A stretch of DNA of 34,868 nt, taken from assembly GCA_036274495.1 (NCBI GenBank), contig DASUFP010000057.1:1-34868 (forward strand), in the 5' to 3' direction. The position numbers and the translations under genes are program-made. Origin of the DNA: DASUFP01 sp036274495 (GTDB lineage Bacteria > Bacteroidota > Bacteroidia > AKYH767-A > OLB10). Positions 1 to 8,981 of the stretch are shown here, piece after piece (position 1 is the stretch's first letter; each line of letters begins with the position of its first letter). The notes under the pieces are model-generated. The model searched no databases, had not been told where the DNA came from, and saw only the letters and a list, made by a program, of their open reading frames with translations.

Positions 1-519
1 TATCACCTCTCCGGCACCCTCATTAAGAACCTGACACAATCCAAGGCAGCCCATTACCGAAACCGGATGATCGGATTTGTGTTTCAGTCGTTTAATCTGC
101 TCTCCTTTAAAAATGCACTTGAAAACGTGGCACTGCCACTGTACTACCAGGGCATTCCCCGAAAGGAGCGGAATAAAACAGCCATGGAATACCTTGAAAA
201 AGTCGGACTTGCTGCCTGGGCACACCACATGCCTTCCGAGCTGTCGGGAGGACAAAAGCAGCGCATTGCCATTGCACGGGCAATTATTACCCAACCCGAC
301 ATCATATTAGCGGATGAACCAACGGGGGCGCTCGACTCGGTGACCTCCGGAGAAGTGATGGAATTATTCAGGGTGCTCAATCAGGAGGGAATGACACTGG
401 TTGTTGTTACGCACGAAAATGAGGTGGCACATCAGGCACAACGGATCATCAGGATTCGTGATGGTGTGGTTGCCCCGGAACACGAAAAAGCGGAAACTTC
501 GCAACAGGATTATGTTTGA
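1..519 (+). CDS. MacB/LolD-type ABC transporter ATP-binding protein, 5' end missing
   Basis: The frame is open from base 1, so the start and the Walker A loop lie outside the window; 172 residues remain. What is left shows the Q-loop (FVFQSFNLL, Gln at visible residue 29), the ABC signature LSGGQKQRIAIARA near residue 81, Walker B with its catalytic Glu (IILADEPTGALD, about 101-112) and the H-loop His near 138. The ADEPTGALD and SFNLL wording is typical of the MacB/LolD/FtsE branch, whose dimers power FtsX-type permeases that push on periplasmic partners rather than moving substrate through the membrane. Its last 8 bases overlap the first permease gene, so the two are surely co-translated. 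It is the motor for the two permeases and the fusion protein downstream. Substrate unknown. Confidence 0.95.
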   Translation, partial: YHLSGTLIKNLTQSKAAHYRNRMIGFVFQSFNLLSFKNALENVALPLYYQGIPRKERNKTAMEYLEKVGLAAWAHHMPSELSGGQKQRIAIARAIITQPDIILADEPTGALDSVTSGEVMELFRVLNQEGMTLVVVTHENEVAHQAQRIIRIRDGVVAPEHEKAETSQQDYV

Positions 520-1744
520 CCGTGACAAATGGCTTGAGATTTTTGATACCATCAGCAAAAACAAGCTGAGGACATTTCTTACGGGCTTTAGTGTTGCCTG
601 GGGAATTTTCATGCTGATTATTTTGCTTGGATCAGGTACCGGACTGCAACACGGTGTAGAGAGCCAGTTCAGAAGCTCCGCAACAAACAGCATATTTTTA
701 CGTGGAGGTGTTACATCCATGCCTTATGCCGGACTACAACCCGGAAGGAACATTGATCTGGAAAACAGTGATTATGATTTCATCAAAAAAAATTATAAAG
801 ATGTTGATCACATAACCTCCCGCTTTTTTATAAAAGGCACTATCACCGTAGCCTATAAAAACCAAACCGGTTCATTCGAAATAAGGTCCGTTCACCCGGA
901 CCACGCTTATCTTGAAAACACTATTATTCTGGGGGGGCGTTATATTAATGATGCTGACCTGAAGGAATATAAAAAAACTGCCTGCATCGGCATAACTGTT
1001 AAGCAGCAGCTGTTCGGAAAAACAAATCCTATAGGGAAATACATCACCATCAACGATATTGCTTTTTTAGTGGTCGGATATTATGAGGATGAAGAAGGCG
1101 ATTATGAAAACAGATTGATTTATCTTCCCATAACCACAGCTCAACGCTCCTTCAATGGTCAGGGGAAAGTAAGGCAGATATTATTGACAACGGGAGATGC
1201 TACCGTGGAAGAATCGGTTGCTATGGCAGATCAGATGACGGCACAGCTTGCCCAGCGCCATCATTTTGATAAAACCGATTCAAAAGCATTATCGGTTTGG
1301 AACAACTATGAAGCGTTTAAGCGTTTCAGTGACCTGATGATGAACATCCGTATTTTTATTTGGATAATAGGTATCGGCACCATCATTGCCGGTATTGTCG
1401 GTGTAAGTAATATAATGATGATTGTTGTTAAAGACCGGACCAAAGAAATAGGTATACGGAAGGCACTTGGTGCCACCCCCGGTTCAATAATAGGGATAAT
1501 CATACAGGAATCGGTTTTTATTACCGCCATAGCGGGATACATTGGATTGTCGGCAGGTGTTGGAGTACTCGAACTGGTATCGAAAGCAATACCCGATTCC
1601 GACTTCTTTAAAAATCCTGAAGTGAATATTACCGTAGCTGTTACCTCAACCGTAGTATTGGTAATAGCCGGTTTAATTGCCGGATTTGTTCCTGCCCGAA
1701 GGGCTTCGATGATAAGTCCCGTAGAAGCTTTAAGAGATGAATAA
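512..1744 (+). CDS. MacB-like FtsX-family ABC permease, first copy
   Basis: A 410-residue inner-membrane permease. I place the start at the ATG inside the end of the ATPase gene (MFDRDKWLEIF); the frame is open further upstream, but this start aligns exactly with the start of the next gene. The layout is that of MacB permeases: one N-terminal membrane helix (about 20-42), a large periplasmic domain, then three C-terminal helices containing the FtsX-type stretch GVSNIMMIVVKDRTKEIGIRKALGA and the ending PVEALRDE. In MacB the ATPase is fused to the permease; here they are separate. Family members export peptides, toxins or lipoproteins together with a fusion protein and an outer-membrane channel. 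No TolC-like gene is visible here. Confidence 0.93.
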   Translation: MFDRDKWLEIFDTISKNKLRTFLTGFSVAWGIFMLIILLGSGTGLQHGVESQFRSSATNSIFLRGGVTSMPYAGLQPGRNIDLENSDYDFIKKNYKDVDHITSRFFIKGTITVAYKNQTGSFEIRSVHPDHAYLENTIILGGRYINDADLKEYKKTACIGITVKQQLFGKTNPIGKYITINDIAFLVVGYYEDEEGDYENRLIYLPITTAQRSFNGQGKVRQILLTTGDATVEESVAMADQMTAQLAQRHHFDKTDSKALSVWNNYEAFKRFSDLMMNIRIFIWIIGIGTIIAGIVGVSNIMMIVVKDRTKEIGIRKALGATPGSIIGIIIQESVFITAIAGYIGLSAGVGVLELVSKAIPDSDFFKNPEVNITVAVTSTVVLVIAGLIAGFVPARRASMISPVEALRDE

Positions 1745-1800
1745 AATTAATTCAGAAAAAACCAATTCCTTGCAAAGCAACCCACACAAAAACCAAATCC

Positions 1801-3063
1801 ATGTTTGATCGCGACCGGTGGCAGGAAATTTATGTAACCCTCAGCAGTAACAAGCTGAGGACCTTTCTAACGGCATTCGGAGTGTTCTGGGGCATTTTTA
1901 TGCTTGTGGTAATGCTTGGTTCCGGCAACGGCCTACGTAACGGTGTCAACAAGGATTTCGCGAACATGGCCACCAACAGCTTTTTCACCTGGACACAACG
2001 CACCTCTATGCCCTACAAAGGTTTTAAAAGAGGCAGGAGGTTTAATTATAACAATGCTGATGTTGTTGCGCTCAAAGAAAAAGTTACAGATGCCGCCATT
2101 ATTGCACCACGAAATCAACTGGGCAATTACGGCGGCGCCAACAATGTTCACTATGGACTGAAAACCGGGTCCTTTTCGGTTTATGGCGATTATCCGGAAA
2201 TATTTCAAATTCAGAATTTTCAGGTTAACGAGGGAAGACTGCTGAATCAATTTGATCAGATTCAAAAGAGAAAAATTGCTGTTATCGGAACACATGTAAA
2301 AGATATTCTGTTTAAAAAAGATGAAAACCCGCTTGGAAAATATATCGAAATTAGCGGTGTCTTTTTTCAGGTTGTAGGAGTCTTCAATACTCCCAGATCC
2401 GGTGACAGAGCCGAAGAAGATGTAAGCAGTATTTTTGTGCCGTTTTCAACTTTTCAAAGTGCTTTTAACTACGGTGATGTTGTAGGCTGGTTTGCGATAA
2501 CTGCCAAACCCGGAGTCCCGGTAAGTCAGGTTGAAAACAGTGTCCTTTCACTTTTGAGAGAGCGCCATTCCATACACCCCGACGACCAACAGGCTACCGG
2601 TCACTGGAACATGGAAGAGGAATTCAATAAGATGAACGGATTGTTCAATGGTATTGACCTGCTTATATGGGTGGTTGGGATCGGAACGTTGCTTGCAGGG
2701 GTTATCGGAGTCAGTAACATTATGCTTATTATTATTAAAGAGCGCACCATGGAAATAGGTATTCGAAGAGCCATTGGAGCTCCGCCGGTTGATATTGCCA
2801 GGCAGATAATTCTTGAATCGGTAGTTTTAACGGCTATTGCCGGATATATAGGACTTGTAATAGGAGTTGGCATTATGGAGGCTGTTGCTGCCGCAGTTGG
2901 CAGTTCACCTGACGGCGGAGGAATGTTTACCAACCCGACCATCGATCTTCCTGTTGCCTTGAAGGCACTTGTATTACTCACACTATCCGGTGCACTTGCC
3001 GGTTTGATACCTGCATCGCGCGCACTTAAAATTAAACCCATAGAAGCACTTAGAAGCGAATAA
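1801..3063 (+). CDS. MacB-like FtsX-family ABC permease, second copy
   Basis: A 420-residue paralogue of the preceding permease. Both start with MFDRD and a nearby Trp, both have SNKLRTFLT or KNKLRTFLT before the first helix, both contain the GVSNIM block followed by an acidic/basic EIGIR motif, and both end in EALR plus two residues. The periplasmic halves differ much more than the membrane ends, which fits an old tandem duplication with specialisation. It probably forms a heterodimeric permease with the first copy, driven by the upstream ATPase. A 56-base gap separates it from copy one, without a visible terminator. Substrate cannot be read from sequence. Confidence 0.92.
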   Translation: MFDRDRWQEIYVTLSSNKLRTFLTAFGVFWGIFMLVVMLGSGNGLRNGVNKDFANMATNSFFTWTQRTSMPYKGFKRGRRFNYNNADVVALKEKVTDAAIIAPRNQLGNYGGANNVHYGLKTGSFSVYGDYPEIFQIQNFQVNEGRLLNQFDQIQKRKIAVIGTHVKDILFKKDENPLGKYIEISGVFFQVVGVFNTPRSGDRAEEDVSSIFVPFSTFQSAFNYGDVVGWFAITAKPGVPVSQVENSVLSLLRERHSIHPDDQQATGHWNMEEEFNKMNGLFNGIDLLIWVVGIGTLLAGVIGVSNIMLIIIKERTMEIGIRRAIGAPPVDIARQIILESVVLTAIAGYIGLVIGVGIMEAVAAAVGSSPDGGGMFTNPTIDLPVALKALVLLTLSGALAGLIPASRALKIKPIEALRSE

Positions 3064-3069
3064 AACTTT

Positions 3070-4179
3070 ATGAAAAAAATCATCCGTATTGTAGTTGCAG
3101 CCATTCTGGTCGCCATCTTTATCTGGACGCTTTACTTCCTCTATCAGAAGTCGGAACCCAAACCCGTAGTCTACCAGACCGAACAGCCATTTAAGTCAAC
3201 CATCATAAAAAAAACTGTTGCTACCGGAGCGGTGGTGCCCAGAAAAGAGATTGCCATAAAAGCTAAAGTGTCGGGAATTGTTGAAACCATTTACATTGAG
3301 GCAGGGAAATTTGTGAAAAAAGGTGATCCTATTGCCAAGGTTCGCATCATTCCGGATATGGTTAGTTTGAACAATGCCGAAAGCAGGGTTAACAGGGCAA
3401 AAATAAGTTTCGAAAATTCTAATCTGGAATTTAACCGCAGCAAAACGCTATACGAGAACAAGGTGATCCCTGAATCGGATTTCCTGACTGCCCAACTAAA
3501 CCATAAAACAGCTGCCGAAGAACTTGAAGCAGCCGAAAACAACCTGCAGCTGATTAAGGAAGGATCAACTAAAAAAATGGGTAATTTGTCGAATACAGTA
3601 GTCCGTTCAACCATTGCAGGAATGGTTCTCGATGTTCCCGTAAAGGAGGGTAATTCTGTTATCGAAAGCAACACCTTTAATGAAGGGACAACTATTGCCT
3701 CGGTGGCAGATATGGGTGAAATGATTTTTGAGGGAAAGGTGGACGAATCGGAAGTTGGTAAAATAAAAACCGGAATGGATCTGATTCTCCATGTTGGTGC
3801 TATTGAAGGTAGTGAATTTAAAGCAAAGCTTGAGTACATTGCACCAAAAGGCGTCGAAGAAGAGGGAGCCATACAGTTTCAGATAAAGGCCGCGGTTGAA
3901 CCCGATAAGGATCATTTTATACGGGCAGGTTACAGCGCCAATGCAGATATAGTCCTGGACAGACGCGATAGTGTGCTGGCCATCCATGAGAGCACCATGC
4001 AGACCTCCGGCGACACATCATTTGTGGAAGTAGAAAAATCACCGGGTATATATGAGAAAAAAGTGATCAAAACCGGTCTCTCTGATGGAATAAATATAGA
4101 AATCCTTGAAGGCCTCAAAGGAGATGAAAAATTAAAAGGAACCGAAATTTCAGATAAAGCACAGCATGCTGGAGAATAG
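3070..4179 (+). CDS. HlyD/MacA-type periplasmic membrane fusion protein
   Basis: A 369-residue adaptor that bridges an inner-membrane exporter to an outer-membrane channel. It begins with one membrane anchor (about 5-25), then a first half-lipoyl strand segment (VATGAVVPRKEIAIKAKVSG), a coiled-coil hairpin rich in Asn, Glu and Ala (about 95-165), the second half-lipoyl segment (STIAGMVLDVPVKEGNSV), and a beta-barrel domain near 215-300. It begins 6 bases after the second permease gene and is the last gene of the operon, since a strong terminator follows. The order ATPase, permease, permease, fusion protein is a split MacAB layout; a separate TolC-like protein would be needed to complete the pump. 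Confidence 0.92.
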   Translation: MKKIIRIVVAAILVAIFIWTLYFLYQKSEPKPVVYQTEQPFKSTIIKKTVATGAVVPRKEIAIKAKVSGIVETIYIEAGKFVKKGDPIAKVRIIPDMVSLNNAESRVNRAKISFENSNLEFNRSKTLYENKVIPESDFLTAQLNHKTAAEELEAAENNLQLIKEGSTKKMGNLSNTVVRSTIAGMVLDVPVKEGNSVIESNTFNEGTTIASVADMGEMIFEGKVDESEVGKIKTGMDLILHVGAIEGSEFKAKLEYIAPKGVEEEGAIQFQIKAAVEPDKDHFIRAGYSANADIVLDRRDSVLAIHESTMQTSGDTSFVEVEKSPGIYEKKVIKTGLSDGINIEILEGLKGDEKLKGTEISDKAQHAGE

Positions 4180-4233
4180 AATATCTGCACTTTAAGGAAT
4201 TGAAACCGTCTTAACGGTCATCATTACTGAAAG

Positions 4234-4271
4234 AAACCCGTACTGTTGAATGTGCGGGTTTTTATTATTTT
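4234..4271 (+). terminator. Rho-independent terminator of the exporter operon
   Basis: A 10-bp stem pairs AAACCCGTAC (4234-4243) with GTGCGGGTTT (4252-4261), with one G-T wobble and an 8-base loop. A T-rich run follows to 4272. It lies 55 bases after the fusion protein gene and before the O-acyltransferase gene. Confidence 0.85.
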
Positions 4272-4273
4272 TG
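4266..4273 (+). promoter_or_regulatory. Candidate -7 element for the MBOAT operon
   Basis: TATTTTTG fits the Bacteroidota -7 consensus TAnnTTTG and lies inside the T-tract of the preceding terminator. A partial -33 (TTG at 4246-4248) sits 17 bases upstream, a little closer than ideal. A transcript would start near 4279, giving a leader of about 57 bases before the GTG start at 4336. Confidence 0.45.
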
Positions 4274-4335
4274 ACAACAAATGGCGAACAAAGTAACTGT
4301 CGCTTCCGGTCAAACACAATCAAAATCCCTATAAC

Positions 4336-5772
4336 GTGCTTTTTAATTCGTATCAGTTCCTGATATTTTTCCCGGTTGTCACACTCCTTTATTTTTTATT
4401 GCCGCACAAATTCAGGTGGCTTCACCTGCTTGCAGCGTCCTGCTTCTTTTACATGTCTTTTATCCCGGTTTATATTTTGATTTTGTTTTTCACCATCATT
4501 ATCGATTATTTCGCCGGAATACTTATCGAATCGCATTCGGGACCGCATAAAAAAAAATACCTGATTGCAAGTCTGGTTGCCAACATTGGTGTGCTCGCGG
4601 TTTTTAAGTATTACAATTTCTTCATTGACAATTCCAACCAGCTGTTAGCACACTTTGGTTTTACTGCTTGTCACCTCCCCTATCTTTCCATCCTGCTGCC
4701 AATAGGATTATCTTTTCATACGTTTCAGGCGATGAGTTACACCATTGAAGTATATCGCGGACATCAAAAAGCGGAGCGTCACATGGGCATTTATGCCCTC
4801 TATGTTATGTTTTATCCGCAATTGGTTGCTGGACCTATAGAACGGCCACAGAATCTGTTGCATCAATTCCGTGAATACCACCCTTTTGATTCACAAAAAT
4901 TACTCGAGGGCCTCCGGTTGATGGCCTGGGGCTTTTTCAAAAAAATAGTGATTGCCGACAGACTTTCTCTTTACGTAAATGCTGTGTACAACCATCCTGA
5001 CGATTACCACTATCTGAATTTATTGATAGCAACACTGTTCTTCTCTATTCAGATTTACTGTGATTTCTCAGGGTATTCCGACATTGCAATAGGAGCTGCC
5101 AGAACCATGGGCTTCCATCTGATGACGAACTTTAACAGGCCTTACTTTTCAAAAAACATCCAGGAGTTCTGGAAGCGCTGGCATATTTCACTCTCCACCT
5201 GGTTTAAAGACTACCTGTATATTTCATTAGGCGGAAACAGGAAGGGATTAAAAAGAATGTACTTCAATTTATCAGTAGTATTCCTGTTAAGCGGTTTATG
5301 GCACGGAGCCAACTGGACATTTATAATTTGGGGAGCACTGCATACCCTTTACATCATATCCTATCTGATAATCAAAAACCATTCAAAAATAAAATGGCCC
5401 GGCTTCGTCAACTCCCGTTTACCCGGAATGCTGTTTACCTTTATACTGACAACCCTGGCATGGGTGTTTTTCAGAGCAAATAATGTACACGATGCAAACA
5501 CCATTATTTCTCATATTTTGACCATGGATACCAAGAATGCATTTGTATCGGTTGTTCAGTCTGCTTCGTCAATCGAATTCGGACCTTCTTCTTTTGTGAT
5601 TGCGTTATCCATGATCTGCCTTATGTTTGTATTTGAAAGATTAGTTCCGGCAAATCTCTTTTCACTCAATAAAAAACCGCTGACAGATATAATCTTTCTC
5701 AGTTTTATATCTGTGCTGATCATTTCACTTGGGGTATTTTATAATAACAGTTTTATATATTTTCAATTCTGA
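4336..5772 (+). CDS. MBOAT-family membrane O-acyltransferase (AlgI/DltB-like)
   Basis: A 478-residue polytopic inner-membrane enzyme with a GTG start (reads MLFNSYQFLIFF). The opening LFNSYQFLIFFPVV, the segment VAGPIERP near residue 165, the block NRPYFSKNIQEFWKRWHISLS near 270 and LSGLWHGANW with the conserved His323 are the classic AlgI/PatA/DltB signatures. Such proteins move acetyl or other acyl groups across the membrane onto exopolysaccharide, peptidoglycan, lipid or protein acceptors. The stop codon overlaps the start of an SGNH-like gene by one base, the usual pairing of channel-like MBOAT and periplasmic transferase. The acceptor is unknown; no polysaccharide genes adjoin it. Confidence 0.93.
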   Translation: MLFNSYQFLIFFPVVTLLYFLLPHKFRWLHLLAASCFFYMSFIPVYILILFFTIIIDYFAGILIESHSGPHKKKYLIASLVANIGVLAVFKYYNFFIDNSNQLLAHFGFTACHLPYLSILLPIGLSFHTFQAMSYTIEVYRGHQKAERHMGIYALYVMFYPQLVAGPIERPQNLLHQFREYHPFDSQKLLEGLRLMAWGFFKKIVIADRLSLYVNAVYNHPDDYHYLNLLIATLFFSIQIYCDFSGYSDIAIGAARTMGFHLMTNFNRPYFSKNIQEFWKRWHISLSTWFKDYLYISLGGNRKGLKRMYFNLSVVFLLSGLWHGANWTFIIWGALHTLYIISYLIIKNHSKIKWPGFVNSRLPGMLFTFILTTLAWVFFRANNVHDANTIISHILTMDTKNAFVSVVQSASSIEFGPSSFVIALSMICLMFVFERLVPANLFSLNKKPLTDIIFLSFISVLIISLGVFYNNSFIYFQF

Positions 5773-6749
5773 TGAAACGACCGCTGATTATATTGTTTTC
5801 ATCACTGGCTGCAACACTACTGTTATGTACAGTCATATATCATTTTTATACAGCAGGGATAACAAAATTTGAAGTTCACAAAAGGGAGCGGCTGAAGGAG
5901 ATTTTTGAAAAATCAACCCGGTACGATGTACTGTTTATCGGATCATCCAGAACACACACTACTATTAACCCGGCTGTTACCGACAGCATATTACATGTTT
6001 CCTGCTACAATGCAGGTGTTGAAGGTGGATTTATCAATGACTTTTTAATGACCTACAAAGGCTATCTCATCCATCACCCGCCACCCGGGTTATTATTTTT
6101 ATCATTAGATTTATGGTCTCTGGAGTCACAGTCAGGGATATTTGATTACATCCAGTATTTCCCGTTCATTGATAATCCGGAAGTAGCATCCTATTTCCGT
6201 TCAAATGGATACAATACATCAGCTTATTCAGCATTTCCATTCTTAACATTAATACATCTGGATGATTATACAAGAACCAACGCCATAAAGGGATTTTTGG
6301 GGAAAACCGAAATTCCGGCAGGGGAATTTCAGTTTGCCGGGTACATGAGTAACTCCGATAAAACGATCGCCAATTGGGTCAACACACCTCCAACAGACTC
6401 ACTAAAAACCCTGCAACTGAAAAATTTATCCTCCATAACAGCTCTCATAGAAATATGTCAAAAGACAGGTACCAAATTGGTAATATCCTATGCACCGGAA
6501 TACCAACGAAAACTACAGATGAGGTATACCAATGCTGACCGGTTCTTTAATGCAGTTGATTCTGTTTGTATAAAGCATAACATACCTTTTTACCGCGACG
6601 ACACTTTGGAAATGTCTGCCGACCCGATGAACTTTGCCAATCCGGGCCATGTAAATACTGCTGGAGCTTATTTGTATTCAAAAATTGCAGCGCATCAATT
6701 AACAAAATCGTTTCCGGATTTGTTTCCGGATATTCATAATGCCAACTAA
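5772..6749 (+). CDS. SGNH-like membrane-anchored partner of the MBOAT enzyme
   Basis: A 325-residue protein with one N-terminal membrane helix (about 5-25) and a periplasmic domain. The domain begins YDVLFIGSSRTH, where Ser58 in GSS fits block I of SGNH hydrolases, and ends with ANPGHVNTAGA near residue 295, which fits the final His block. This arrangement is seen in DltD/AlgJ/AlgX-like partners and DUF1574-type proteins coded beside MBOAT genes. It shares an ATGA-type overlap (1 base) with the MBOAT gene, so the pair is translationally coupled. Likely role: takes the acyl group passed out by the MBOAT protein and places it on an envelope acceptor. Substrate not known; exact family uncertain. 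Confidence 0.75.
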   Translation: MKRPLIILFSSLAATLLLCTVIYHFYTAGITKFEVHKRERLKEIFEKSTRYDVLFIGSSRTHTTINPAVTDSILHVSCYNAGVEGGFINDFLMTYKGYLIHHPPPGLLFLSLDLWSLESQSGIFDYIQYFPFIDNPEVASYFRSNGYNTSAYSAFPFLTLIHLDDYTRTNAIKGFLGKTEIPAGEFQFAGYMSNSDKTIANWVNTPPTDSLKTLQLKNLSSITALIEICQKTGTKLVISYAPEYQRKLQMRYTNADRFFNAVDSVCIKHNIPFYRDDTLEMSADPMNFANPGHVNTAGAYLYSKIAAHQLTKSFPDLFPDIHNAN

Positions 6750-6760
6750 ATGCTGTTAGT

Positions 6761-7336
6761 ATGAATTTGATAAGTAAATATATTCAGGGTTCGGAGGTCT
6801 TTGCCCGGCCTATTTTGAATCATCTCAGGACAATTGTAAATACCGCATGTCCTGAAGCTGACGAAACCATCAAATGGAACTGTCCTCATTTTGTTTATAA
6901 GAACAAAATCATCTGCAGTTTTGCCGCCTTTAAAAGTCATTGCGCTTTTACACTACGATTGGCAGATAAACTACACGACCCTAAAAACATATTACAAAAG
7001 GGTTCATCCCGGGAGGCGATGGGCCATTTGGGTAGGATTACCAAACTGTCGGATTTGCCTGCCAAAGGCGATTTAATAAAGTTTATAAGAGAATCCAAAC
7101 AGTTAATTGATTCAGGAAACACCTCTGTAACAAGAGATAACGGGAAACTACCTGTAGCCTCAGCAGAAATGCCTCAAATTTTGCTAAAATCACTAAATTC
7201 ATCTGTGAGATTAAAAGCCGCGTTTGAGAAATTACCCCCATCACATAAAAAAGAATATATACTTTACATCAACGAAGCAAAGAAAGAAGAAACGCGGATA
7301 AGAAGGTTAAATAAGGTAATAGCCAAATTAAAATAA
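6761..7336 (+). CDS. YdeI/OmdA-like DUF1801 protein
   Basis: A 191-residue soluble protein with no signal peptide. The N-terminal half (AAWN-like phrase ETIKWNCPHFVYKNKIICSF) matches DUF1801/YdhG-type domains; the C-terminal part (LKAAFEKLPPSHKKEYILYINEAKKEETRIRRL) matches the OmdA region of YdeI-type proteins, often labelled bacteriocin-protection proteins. The biochemical role of the family is not established. It lies 11 bases after the SGNH gene on the same strand and may be read through, but nothing links it functionally. Confidence 0.85.
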   Translation: MNLISKYIQGSEVFARPILNHLRTIVNTACPEADETIKWNCPHFVYKNKIICSFAAFKSHCAFTLRLADKLHDPKNILQKGSSREAMGHLGRITKLSDLPAKGDLIKFIRESKQLIDSGNTSVTRDNGKLPVASAEMPQILLKSLNSSVRLKAAFEKLPPSHKKEYILYINEAKKEETRIRRLNKVIAKLK

Positions 7337-7380
7337 ACGTTTCGATTGTAAATACTTTCACTTCCAAATTATTTATAACC

Positions 7381-8457
7381 ATGACTAACGAGAAGCTTCA
7401 GAAAATCAGCTCCATCATGATCATTTTTTCGATCGGTGCAGCTTTCATGTATATTGCTGCCAGTTTTCTAATTCCAATTGCATGGGCATTTTTGTTTTCA
7501 TTTGTGCTGCACCCATTGGTAGTCCGTATTGAAGCCAAGGGGCTTTCCAGATCGCTCTCAACCACTATTGGCGTTTTGCTGTTTGTAATAGTAGCCGGGG
7601 GATTACTCTATGTGCTGGTATACGAGGCTACCGTAATTATCACATCCGATGCCGCTGTTTATGAACGGTTGGGTATGCTGGTCACCAGGATTCAGGAATA
7701 CAGCTTGAGGGAATGGGGAATTGACATTTCACAGCAAAGTACTGTTTCAAGCAGCGAAAGGTTCAAATCCATAATAACTACCGCAGCATCCGCTTTAGGT
7801 ACAATAGGTGAAAACCTGTTAACCATAACATTAATTCCTATGTACCTCTTCTTTTTGCTTAATTACAGGGCACTGATCCGTAAATTTATCAGAAGCAAAT
7901 ACACCGGAAAAAAATTACAGTTCATCCGGAATTTTGTTCATTCAGGACAAATTTCAGTCGAAAACTATATCATCGGAACCATGGTGCTTACCCTGGTTAC
8001 AGGGGTAATGACGCTGATAATACTATATCTTTTTGGTATCAAATACGCTTTGTTCTTTAGTGTCTTTATGGCCATCCTGAACCTTATCCCCTATATCGGT
8101 AACCTGATAGCCTTTGTTTTTGTACTCATTTATGTTTATATCACTAAAGAATCCGTGACAACTGCGCTAACAGTCGGAATAATATTGTATTTGTCAAATT
8201 TGATTCAGGAAAATTTCCTCAGACCTATACTAGTGGGTAATAAAATGGAAATGAATGCCATGGTTGTTTTTACAGGCGTCATAATAGGTGGTGTATTATG
8301 GGGCGTTTCGGGCATGGTACTCTTTATCCCGTTTTTAGGTATCCTGAAGTCGTTGTTAATCCACGACCCTAAGCTGGCTGCCTATGCTGTATTTTTTGAG
8401 GAAGACAACAAACCCTATTTTGAACCCGACACGCCCGAGTCTTCCTCTGAAGAATGA
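7381..8457 (+). CDS. AI-2E family (PerM/YdiK-like) membrane protein
   Basis: A 358-residue protein with about eight predicted membrane helices. It has the family pattern: two helices at the N terminus, a soluble or amphipathic stretch (about 85-140), then the block NLIPYIGNLIAF near residue 235, followed by ENFLRPILVGNKMEMNAMVVFTGVIIGG and a terminal GMVLFIPFLGILKSL. Despite the family name, few members have been shown to export autoinducer-2; others act as ion or small-molecule transporters, so no substrate is claimed. The acidic tail (EPDTPESSSEE) is cytoplasmic. It begins 44 bases after the YdeI-like gene. Confidence 0.92.
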   Translation: MTNEKLQKISSIMIIFSIGAAFMYIAASFLIPIAWAFLFSFVLHPLVVRIEAKGLSRSLSTTIGVLLFVIVAGGLLYVLVYEATVIITSDAAVYERLGMLVTRIQEYSLREWGIDISQQSTVSSSERFKSIITTAASALGTIGENLLTITLIPMYLFFLLNYRALIRKFIRSKYTGKKLQFIRNFVHSGQISVENYIIGTMVLTLVTGVMTLIILYLFGIKYALFFSVFMAILNLIPYIGNLIAFVFVLIYVYITKESVTTALTVGIILYLSNLIQENFLRPILVGNKMEMNAMVVFTGVIIGGVLWGVSGMVLFIPFLGILKSLLIHDPKLAAYAVFFEEDNKPYFEPDTPESSSEE

Positions 8458-8536
8458 TACATTACGGAATTGACCATTCTAACCTTACAGCAGAATACAA
8501 TTTTGCTTTTAACGTTAAACCATTTACTTTTATTAC

Positions 8537-8881
8537 ATGGTTTTACAGGCCTCAGATTTCCAGAGATATCTTAATCTTGCTGTTGAAAAGTCCAGGACAG
8601 GCAACGATTTTAGCACTATCCGATCGGCCCTATTAAGTGCCGGTGCCGATGACTCTACTGCCGACACTATTGTAGGTCAATTGAAGTCGGCACACTATTT
8701 ACGTCGCAGGAAAAGGGGGTTTGTACTGACTGCTGTCGGAAGCTTTATGCTTCTTACAGGGTTTCTGCTCACCGTTTTTTTATTTCACCACAACTCTGAT
8801 TTTAATACAGTGATGTATGGAATGACTTCCGTTGGAGTATTGTTATTGCTTTTGGGGATGGTTTTGGTTTTGGGATGGTGA
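8537..8881 (+). CDS. Small hypothetical two-helix membrane protein
   Basis: A 114-residue protein with a cytoplasmic-looking N-terminal half (about 1-58) ending in the basic cluster HYLRRRKRGF, followed by two hydrophobic helices (about 60-80 and 92-113) separated by a short loop (HHNSDFN). I do not recognise a family. It is 79 bases after one AI-2E-family gene and 100 bases before the end of another on the opposite strand. An alternative reading as a chance frame is unlikely because the base composition and the two clean helices look coding. A weak -7-like sequence lies at 8498-8505. Confidence 0.65.
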   Translation: MVLQASDFQRYLNLAVEKSRTGNDFSTIRSALLSAGADDSTADTIVGQLKSAHYLRRRKRGFVLTAVGSFMLLTGFLLTVFLFHHNSDFNTVMYGMTSVGVLLLLLGMVLVLGW

Positions 8882-8981
8882 TGTTTTACAGGTCACACAC
8901 TCAAAATTTTAAACAGTGTTCCTGAGCGTGGTAACAGTTACAGAATTGATGTGGAACTATCTGTGAAGGCCCCAAAAAGTC

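Noticed and set aside
401..511. Earlier in-frame start for the first permease
   Set aside because: The start at 512 matches the start of the paralogue exactly, and the extension would be an out-of-frame reading of the ATPase.
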